NCBI GenBank assembly: GCA_028719045.1
Contig: JAQULD010000063.1
Location: 1 to 9,035 of the forward strand
Length of the DNA stretch: 9,035 bases
From: Candidatus Omnitrophota bacterium
GTDB lineage: Bacteria > Omnitrophota > Koll11 > Gygaellales > Profunditerraquicolaceae
Direction: 5' to 3'
A program made the position numbers and the translations under genes. Below are positions 5,092-9,035 of this stretch, piece by piece (within the stretch, counting starts at the first letter, position 1; each line of letters starts with the position of its first letter). Below the pieces are notes generated by a model, which was not told the DNA's origin, did not search any database, and saw nothing but the letters and a program-made list of their open reading frames with translations.

Positions 5092-6801
5092 ATGGCAAAA
5101 GAAAAGGTAAAAGAAAATCTGCGCATTGCTTTAGCCCAGATAAATTGCACTGTCGGGGATTTGGAAGGCAATAAGCGGAAAATAAGCCGGTATATAGAAA
5201 CGGCCAAGGGAGCAGGCGCGGATATCGTGATTTTTCCGGAATTAGCCGTAACCGGGTATCCGCCTGAAGACCTTTTGCTTAAGCCCAGGTTTATATCCGA
5301 TAACATTAATGCCTTGAAAGAATTGTCCAGGGCGGTAAATGATGATATTGTGGCGGTAGTGGGTTTTGTAGACAGGCAGGAAAAATCTATTTATAACGCG
5401 GCGGCGGTAATTTATGACGGCAAGGTCAGGGGCATATACCGCAAATCATTTTTGCCTAATTACGGGGTTTTTGACGAGAAGCGCTATTTTACTCCCGGGA
5501 ATAATCCGCTTATTTTCAAAGCGGGAAAAGTATTGTTCGGAGTAAACATCTGCGAGGATATCTGGCATGACCACGGCCCTACGGAGAAACAGGTCGCCCT
5601 GGGCGCCGGGATAATTTTTAATATCAATGCTTCGCCCTATCACGCGGGAAAGATCAAAGAACGCCGGGAAATAGTGCGCAGGCAGGCGAAAACCAATGGG
5701 GTCATTATAGCCTATGCAAATTTAATCGGCGGCCAGGATGAATTGGTTTTCGACGGCCAGAGCATGGTTGTGGATGCAAAGGGGAGGATCATTGCCAAGG
5801 CAGAGGCTTTTAAAGAAGACCTCTTGATCTTTGATCTGGATATCCCTTTAAGTAAAGGCGGGAAGGGTAAACAGATCATTGAACTTAAACAAGCTTTCCC
5901 GCCCAAACAAAGGTCTTTTTTACAAACCAAAGATATTAAACCGCTTGATACGGTGGAAGAGGTTTACCAGGCTTTGCTCCTGGGCTTAAAGGACTATGTG
6001 GGAAAAAATGGTTTTCAAAAAGTGATCATCGGTTTAAGCGGGGGGATAGATTCAGCTCTTGTCGCGGCCTTGGCTAAGGACGCCCTGGGCAAAGATAATG
6101 TGACCGGCGTGTTTATGCCTTCGAGGTATTCTTCAAATGATTCTGAAGCAGACGCGGTCCAACTGGCGCAAAACCTGGGGATAAAGATCCTGACTATTCC
6201 CATAGAGCCGATATACAAGATCTATCTTATGGTGCTCGAGCCGCATTTTCTCGGGTTGCAAAAGAATATCGCCGAAGAAAACCTGCAGGCGCGCATAAGA
6301 GGAAATGTTTTAATGGCCCTATCCAATAAATTCGGGTGGCTGGTATTGACCACGGGTAATAAATCGGAGATGAGCACAGGCTACGCCACGCTTTACGGCG
6401 ATATGGCGGGAGGATTCGCGGTGATTAAGGACGTGCCGAAGGTCCTGGTGTATAAATTAGCCCGCTATAGAAATTCTTTGGGATTTGTCATCCCGGAACG
6501 CGTGCTTACTAAAGAGCCTACCGCGGAATTAAAGCCTGACCAGAAAGACAGCGACAGCCTTCCTGTGTACGATACTTTAGACCCGATCTTAAAGGCTTAT
6601 GTGGAAGATGATAAAGGCCTGTCGTTTATTGTTTCCTCAGGTTTTGAAGCGGACACGGTAAAAAAAGTCATGAACCTCGTGGACAAAAGCGAATACAAGC
6701 GGCGTCAATCGCCGCCGGGAATAAAAATTACCCCCAAGGCATTCGGCAGGGACAGAAGAATGCCCATCACTAATAAGTACCGCGAATATGACAAGGCTTG
6801 A
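5092..6801 (+). CDS. nadE: Glutamine-dependent NAD+ synthetase
   Basis: This 569-residue, two-domain enzyme makes NAD+ from deamido-NAD+, ATP and glutamine, the last step of NAD biosynthesis. The N-terminal nitrilase-type glutaminase domain (about 10-250) has the triad Glu50 (FPELAVTGYPP), Lys118 (YRKSFLPNYGVFDE) and Cys154 (NICEDIW). The C-terminal synthetase domain (about 285-565) has the ATP-binding loop SGGIDS (316-321) and the motif GNKSEMSTGYATLYGD. Both domains look complete, and the length is normal for the bacterial two-domain form. The ATG at 5092 is the only good start: an in-frame TGA sits at 5068-5070, and homology begins at about residue 10 (LRIALAQIN). It lacks a ribosome site at normal distance: GAGG (5069-5072) is about 19 bases away and the next purines are in a stem. 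It has its own promoter and leader, so it is not simply part of the hydrogenase operon. Confidence 0.96.
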   Translation: MAKEKVKENLRIALAQINCTVGDLEGNKRKISRYIETAKGAGADIVIFPELAVTGYPPEDLLLKPRFISDNINALKELSRAVNDDIVAVVGFVDRQEKSIYNAAAVIYDGKVRGIYRKSFLPNYGVFDEKRYFTPGNNPLIFKAGKVLFGVNICEDIWHDHGPTEKQVALGAGIIFNINASPYHAGKIKERREIVRRQAKTNGVIIAYANLIGGQDELVFDGQSMVVDAKGRIIAKAEAFKEDLLIFDLDIPLSKGGKGKQIIELKQAFPPKQRSFLQTKDIKPLDTVEEVYQALLLGLKDYVGKNGFQKVIIGLSGGIDSALVAALAKDALGKDNVTGVFMPSRYSSNDSEADAVQLAQNLGIKILTIPIEPIYKIYLMVLEPHFLGLQKNIAEENLQARIRGNVLMALSNKFGWLVLTTGNKSEMSTGYATLYGDMAGGFAVIKDVPKVLVYKLARYRNSLGFVIPERVLTKEPTAELKPDQKDSDSLPVYDTLDPILKAYVEDDKGLSFIVSSGFEADTVKKVMNLVDKSEYKRRQSPPGIKITPKAFGRDRRMPITNKYREYDKA

Positions 6802-6825
6802 CAAATCCTGAATCCGTGGTATACT
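6798..6825 (+). promoter_or_regulatory. Sigma-70-type promoter of the sigma-factor leader, overlapping the nadE stop
   Basis: TTGACA (6798-6803) is a perfect -35 box and contains the nadE stop codon TGA (6799-6801). After a 16-base spacer comes TATACT (6820-6825), preceded by TG (TGGTATACT), an extended -10. The predicted transcript start is near 6832. Compared with the promoter at 4932-4959, both read TTGACAAAT, the same 16-base spacer and TGGTATA, so they are probably served by the main sigma factor at similar strength. Confidence 0.85.
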
Positions 6826-6853
6826 TATTTTAGTAATTAAACAAGACGACGAT

Positions 6854-6892
6854 GTCTTCTACGCAAAAATGCGATAGAAGACTTTTTTATTT
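6854..6892 (+). terminator. Terminator hairpin A of leader 2
   Basis: GTCTTCTA (6854-6861) pairs with TAGAAGAC (6875-6882) over 8 bp, extended by CGC/GCG with one bulged A (6874). Six T follow directly (6883-6888), then ATTT. It is a convincing rho-independent terminator. It lies downstream of the promoter at 6798-6825, so transcripts from that promoter would stop after about 57 bases unless the hairpin is blocked. It may also end nadE transcription. Confidence 0.82.
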
Positions 6893-6908
6893 GCCCTAGA
6901 GCAGGGCA
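6892..6908 (+). promoter_or_regulatory. Middle hairpin of leader 2
   Basis: TGCCCT (6892-6897) pairs with AGGGCA (6903-6908), a perfect 6-bp stem with loop AGAGC. It shares its last base with the start of the alternative stem at 6908-6927, so the two would stack or compete. No equivalent was found in the other two leaders. Confidence 0.6.
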
Positions 6909-6927
6909 AGGGACTAAGGCGTCCTTT
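6908..6927 (+). promoter_or_regulatory. Candidate antiterminator stem of leader 2
   Basis: AAGGGAC (6908-6914) can pair with GTCCTTT (6921-6927) over 7 bp (one G-U) around the loop TAAGGC. The 3' half uses the bases that form the 5' arm of hairpin B, so only one of the two structures can exist at a time. The equivalent in leader 3 is at 7626-7641. Confidence 0.5.
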
Positions 6928-6963
6928 ATCCGTACACCGGATGGAGGGCGCTTTTATTATTTT
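6916..6963 (+). terminator. Terminator-like hairpin B of leader 2
   Basis: AAGGCGTCC (6916-6924) pairs with GGGCGCTTT (6946-6954) over 9 bp with one U-G and one G-U pair. An inner stem ATCCG/CGGAT (6928-6942) closes a TACAC loop. The tail is U-rich (TTTTATTATTTT, 6952-6963). It ends just before the ribosome site AGAGG (6964-6968) of the sigma-factor gene. Confidence 0.65.
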
Positions 6964-6973
6964 AGAGGCAAAT

Positions 6974-7498
6974 ATGGAATTCAAAGAATTAGTTAAAAAA
7001 CTATCTCCCACAGTAAAAAGGATCGCTTACAAATTGAACGGCTTCCACCGTTTTTTTGACAGCGAAGACCTGTATCAGGAGGCGCTCGTTCATCTCTGGC
7101 ACGATTTTAATGCCGGCAAGCTAAACGACAAAACCGACAGCTATATACTGCAGGGCTGCTATTTTCACCTGAAGAATTATATACGTAAAAAACGCTCCAA
7201 AGCCGTAATGGTGAGCCTTGAGGCTGTGATAAATAATGAGGATGGATATTTAACTTTGAAAGAAACTATAGTTTCGGAAGAAGCCAACCACCGGAGTTAT
7301 CTGGATAATCTCAACGACAGGCTTCTGGCGGAAACTATCAGGAACAATGGTTTCACGCCCCGCGAGAAAGCCATGCTCGGGTTTTTCTCGGAAGGTTTTA
7401 CTACTAGAGAAATAGGCGGCAGGCTCGGCATTTCCCACGTAATGGTGATAAAGATGATGTCTAAGGTCAGGGAGAAATGTAGGCAGTACATAGAATAG
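6974..7498 (+). CDS. Small sigma-70-family RNA polymerase sigma factor
   Basis: From ATG 6974 the protein has 174 residues. An upstream in-frame ATG at 6941 lies inside the leader hairpin and lacks a ribosome site, whereas AGAGG (6964-6968) lies 5 bases before 6974, so the shorter form is chosen. Region 2 is at about residues 5-75: SPTVKRIAYKLNGFHRFFDS, then EDLYQEALVHLW, which matches the D-L-x-Q-E core/-10 recognition helix. Region 4 (about 128-172) is a helix-turn-helix: FTPREKAMLGFFSEGFTTRE, then IGGRLGISHVMVIKMMSKVR. Region 3 is absent, as in ECF or SigH-like factors. No anti-sigma factor gene adjoins it. It would direct RNA polymerase to a special promoter set that is not identifiable here; its own promoter is of the housekeeping type. 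A phage-derived or DNA-binding regulator with a sigma-like fold is the alternative. Confidence 0.8.
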   Translation: MEFKELVKKLSPTVKRIAYKLNGFHRFFDSEDLYQEALVHLWHDFNAGKLNDKTDSYILQGCYFHLKNYIRKKRSKAVMVSLEAVINNEDGYLTLKETIVSEEANHRSYLDNLNDRLLAETIRNNGFTPREKAMLGFFSEGFTTREIGGRLGISHVMVIKMMSKVREKCRQYIE

Positions 7499-7557
7499 AA
7501 ATAAAATCTTAGTTACCGGGCAAGAATATTTAAGACTTGTAATAATAAGCACGAGAA

Positions 7558-7573
7558 AACACGTTGCAGTGTT
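7558..7573 (+). promoter_or_regulatory. Small hairpin upstream of terminator A in leader 3
   Basis: AACAC (7558-7562) pairs with GTGTT (7569-7573) around the loop GTTGCA. It precedes the terminator at 7585-7610 by 11 bases. The A-rich 5' side could alternatively pair imperfectly with GCGTTTT of that terminator. Alone this is a weak stem. Confidence 0.4.
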
Positions 7574-7584
7574 AAAATCCAATG

Positions 7585-7614
7585 GCGTTTTGAATAGAAA
7601 CGCTTTTTTTATTT
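7585..7614 (+). terminator. Rho-independent terminator A of leader 3
   Basis: GCGTTT (7585-7590) pairs with AAACGC (7598-7603) around a 7-base loop and is followed by seven T (7604-7610) and ATTT. It is a convincing terminator, 86 bases after the sigma-factor stop, and may simply end that gene. Its tail is nearly the same as that of the terminator at 6854-6892 (T run, then ATTT). Confidence 0.8.
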
Positions 7615-7625
7615 AGGTTTGTAGC

Positions 7626-7641
7626 AAGACGTAGGCGTCTT
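7626..7641 (+). promoter_or_regulatory. Candidate antiterminator stem of leader 3
   Basis: AAGACG (7626-7631) pairs perfectly with CGTCTT (7636-7641) around the loop TAGG. The 3' half is part of the 5' arm of hairpin B (7633-7643), so the two structures exclude each other. Position and loop (TAGG compared with TAAGGC) match the alternative stem of leader 2. Confidence 0.5.
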
Positions 7642-7684
7642 TTATTCCCAAATAAGGGAAATCAAAAGGCGCCTTTGTTGTTTT
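7633..7684 (+). terminator. Terminator-like hairpin B of leader 3
   Basis: AGGCGTCTTTT (7633-7643) pairs with AAAAGGCGCCT (7664-7674) over 11 bp with one U-G pair. An inner stem TTCCC/GGGAA (7645-7660) closes an AAATAA loop. The tail TTTGTTGTTTT (7674-7684) follows. The U-G pair and the GCGTC/GGCGC core are the same as in hairpin B of leaders 1 and 2. Confidence 0.65.
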
Positions 7685-7706
7685 ATAAACAATTGTATAA
7701 ACAAAG
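7685..7706 (+). repeat. Short direct repeat ATAAACAA with a central ACAATTGT palindrome
   Basis: ATAAACAA occurs at 7685-7692 and again at 7697-7704, a 12-base period, and the palindrome ACAATTGT lies at 7689-7696. It sits between leader 3 and the ribosome site AAAGGGG (7710-7716). It could be an operator or a weak promoter region, or chance in A/T-rich DNA. Confidence 0.35.
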
Positions 7707-7723
7707 AAGAAAGGGGTCTAAAA

Positions 7724-9035
7724 ATGGCTCAAGATAATAATGATTCTTTAGTAAAACCTAAGCTTGGGTTAATGGGAGCTGCGATGAATGCTATGGCGTT
7801 GATCGCTCCGGGCGCGTTTTTGTGGATAACATTCCAGCTGCAAGCTGCCGCTGTTTCGCCAAGCGGAGCATCAGTGGCAAGCGACCTCTGGGCGGGGATT
7901 GCGCTTGCTTTGGCGGTTTGTTTCCTGACAGCTTTATCTTATTCAGAGCTTGCCAAGATTTATCCTGAAGCAGGTTTCGCGAGCTGTACATATTTTGCGG
8001 AAAAAGCTTTTTTGGATGCCCGGAAGGAAAAAGTAAGTGGGCCTACATCAATAGCCCGTATAGCCAAACTTGTCACCGGATGGGCGGCGCACCTTTTCTA
8101 TTGGGTATACCCGGGAGTTATGGTGGCAATGATGGCAACTTTGATCAGCTATATTTATACGCAATGCACCGGGCATACATTATCGGTAGCGAACTTAACC
8201 ATAATCGGCGTGGTATTTACAATCGTGACCGGGTATATCGCTTATCGAGGAGTGACCGGGTCTACCCTGACAGCGATCTGGATCAATATTATTCAGTGGG
8301 TCACGTTGGTAATCTTTACCGGTTTAGCGATTTGGTATAGGCTCGCTAATCCGCAGCATGCCACACAGTGGGTTTTTAGCGGCGGCTGGGATATAATCAG
8401 GATACATTCATTACAGGGGATATTGATCCAATCAACCATAGCTATTTTGATCCTGGTGGGTTTTGAAAGCTGCACAGCTTTATCAGCAGAAACAAAAGAT
8501 CCCGAAAAAACAATCCCTAAAGCGATAATTATTTCTCTTATCGTCCAGGGGTTAATCGCTTACCTTTTTCAATATTTCGGCGCAAGCTTTATGGTTAGTG
8601 AAAAATTAGTTTCTGGGAGCGGCGCGAGCGCTGTAACAGGCATGGCTGCCGCCGCGGCATCAAGCGCGCCTATCGGAGACCTTGCCAAGCTTATCGGAAA
8701 TTCCCTGTTGCCGGGCTTTGGTTTTGGCCTGATGATCACCATGGCAATCACCGTCGGCATTGCGGTAATAGGCACAACCTTAAGCTGTATGAATACGGCT
8801 ATGCGCGTGAGCGCGGGGATGGCAGCGGACCGGGAACTGCCTTCTTCGTTAGGGTTCATACACACCAAGTATATTACGCCGCATATTTCTCTGGCTGCTT
8901 TGATCCTGGTTACTTCAGTGATCGCAGCTATCGGCGTCCGTTCTGTTGTCGGGCTTATAGGCATTACGCTGCCTTCAAACTTAGGCACCTTTATTCTCTA
9001 CGGGCTTACCTGTACTCGGACGATTGTTGCCTTTA
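7724..9035 (+). CDS. APC-superfamily amino-acid permease (3' end outside the window)
   Basis: The frame is open from ATG 7724 to the window edge, 437 residues plus one base, with no stop. AAAGGGG (7710-7716) lies 7 bases before the ATG. The protein has at least ten predicted membrane helices. APC marks are YSELAKIYPEAGFASCTY (73-90), the counterpart of the E-L-x-x-x-x-P-E-A-G-G region. GFESCTALSAETKDPEKTIP (247-266) is the typical F-E-x-x-x-x-x-x-E-x-x-x-P-x-x-x-x-P loop. RVSAGMAADRELPSSLGFIH (361-380) matches the R-x-x-x-A-M-A-R-D-G-x-L-P region after helix 8. It should import or exchange amino acids or polyamines at the cytoplasmic membrane; the substrate cannot be told. An Ala/Ser/Gly-rich stretch (298-316) lies in a loop before a helix. 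A glutamate or GABA antiporter-like role is only one option. Confidence 0.88.
   Translation, partial: MAQDNNDSLVKPKLGLMGAAMNAMALIAPGAFLWITFQLQAAAVSPSGASVASDLWAGIALALAVCFLTALSYSELAKIYPEAGFASCTYFAEKAFLDARKEKVSGPTSIARIAKLVTGWAAHLFYWVYPGVMVAMMATLISYIYTQCTGHTLSVANLTIIGVVFTIVTGYIAYRGVTGSTLTAIWINIIQWVTLVIFTGLAIWYRLANPQHATQWVFSGGWDIIRIHSLQGILIQSTIAILILVGFESCTALSAETKDPEKTIPKAIIISLIVQGLIAYLFQYFGASFMVSEKLVSGSGASAVTGMAAAAASSAPIGDLAKLIGNSLLPGFGFGLMITMAITVGIAVIGTTLSCMNTAMRVSAGMAADRELPSSLGFIHTKYITPHISLAALILVTSVIAAIGVRSVVGLIGITLPSNLGTFILYGLTCTRTIVAF

Larger units (their letters stand above)
6832..6973 (+). promoter_or_regulatory. Structured 5' leader of the sigma-factor gene (leader 2)
   Basis: About 142 bases between promoter and start codon hold two terminator-like hairpins in series with a third hairpin between them, and alternative pairings that exclude each terminator. 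AAGAC (6843-6847) can pair with GTCTT (6854-6858), which would break the first terminator. AAGGGAC (6908-6914) can pair with GTCCTTT (6921-6927), which would break the second. This is the classic layout of an attenuator. What it senses cannot be read from the sequence. Confidence 0.6.
7499..7723 (+). promoter_or_regulatory. Structured gap and leader before the permease gene (leader 3)
   Basis: This 225-base gap holds a small hairpin, a strong terminator and a second terminator-like hairpin with an alternative stem, in the same order as leader 2. Unlike leaders 1 and 2, no consensus promoter was found at its 5' end. TAATAA-like A/T-rich bases at about 7540-7546 have no matching -35. TATAAA at 7696-7701 with TTGTTG at 7675-7680 (15-base spacer) is a weak candidate close to the gene. 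The permease may therefore be read from the sigma-factor promoter, a poorly matching promoter, or a promoter using another sigma factor. Confidence 0.5.

Noticed and set aside
6941..6973. ATG at 6941 as start of the sigma factor
   Set aside because: It lies in the 3' half of the leader hairpin, has no ribosome site, and adds 11 residues (MEGAFIILEAN) unlike sigma N-termini. ATG 6974 has AGAGG at good distance.
7582..7593. ATGGCGTTTTGA as a three-codon leader peptide before the permease
   Set aside because: It has no ribosome site, lies inside the terminator stem, and has no run of regulatory codons.
8080..8340. An 86-codon open frame on the + strand inside the permease region
   Set aside because: It lies in another frame within the permease gene, which has a good ribosome site, an unbroken frame of 437 codons and clear APC motifs. 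The short frame has no family features.

Overview
The window looks like a chromosomal segment of an anaerobic, probably fermentative bacterium. The strongest clue is an operon for a membrane-bound, energy-converting group 4 [NiFe] hydrogenase. Gene order and protein style (small MBH/Ech-like subunits, plain Shine-Dalgarno sites, TTGACA/TATAAT-type promoters) would fit a candidate phylum of the PVC/Omnitrophota kind, but that placement is a guess from memory and not a result. No mobile element, CRISPR array, tRNA or rRNA was seen, and all genes are on the + strand.

Region 1 (1-4926) is the 3' part of the hydrogenase operon. In order it holds a partial MbhE/MrpB- or NuoJ-like membrane subunit, a NuoK/MrpC-like subunit, a NuoA-like subunit, the electron-transfer small subunit (NuoB/MbhJ-like), a NuoC-like subunit, the [NiFe] large subunit (NuoD/MbhL-like), the NuoH/MbhM-like membrane anchor, a 2x[4Fe-4S] ferredoxin-like subunit (NuoI/MbhN-like) and a HycI-type maturation protease. 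Genes overlap or are separated by at most 23 bases. Both nickel-binding CxxC motifs of the large subunit are intact, so this is a hydrogenase and not complex I. The large subunit ends in a 49-residue extension after the HycE-like cleavage site, and the protease to remove it is encoded in the same operon. The expected job is oxidising reduced ferredoxin, making H2 and pumping H+ or Na+.

Region 2 (4927-9035) has three separately led genes: glutamine-dependent NAD+ synthetase (nadE, 5092-6801), a small sigma-70-family factor (6974-7498) and an APC-superfamily amino-acid permease that runs off the right edge (7724-9035+). The 165-225 base gaps before them are not empty. Two begin with near-identical consensus promoters (TTGACAAAT, 16-base spacer, TGGTATA). 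All three contain tandem hairpins ending in a related hairpin with the arms GCGTC(C/T) and (G/A)GGCGC, a conserved U-G pair, and a U-rich tail of the same rhythm just before the gene.

The promoters lie upstream of the terminator-like hairpins, and in two leaders a clear alternative pairing would block the terminator. These leaders therefore look like a family of attenuators or riboswitch-like elements controlling three neighbouring genes. I do not recognise them as a known RNA class, and they are the main item worth a second look.
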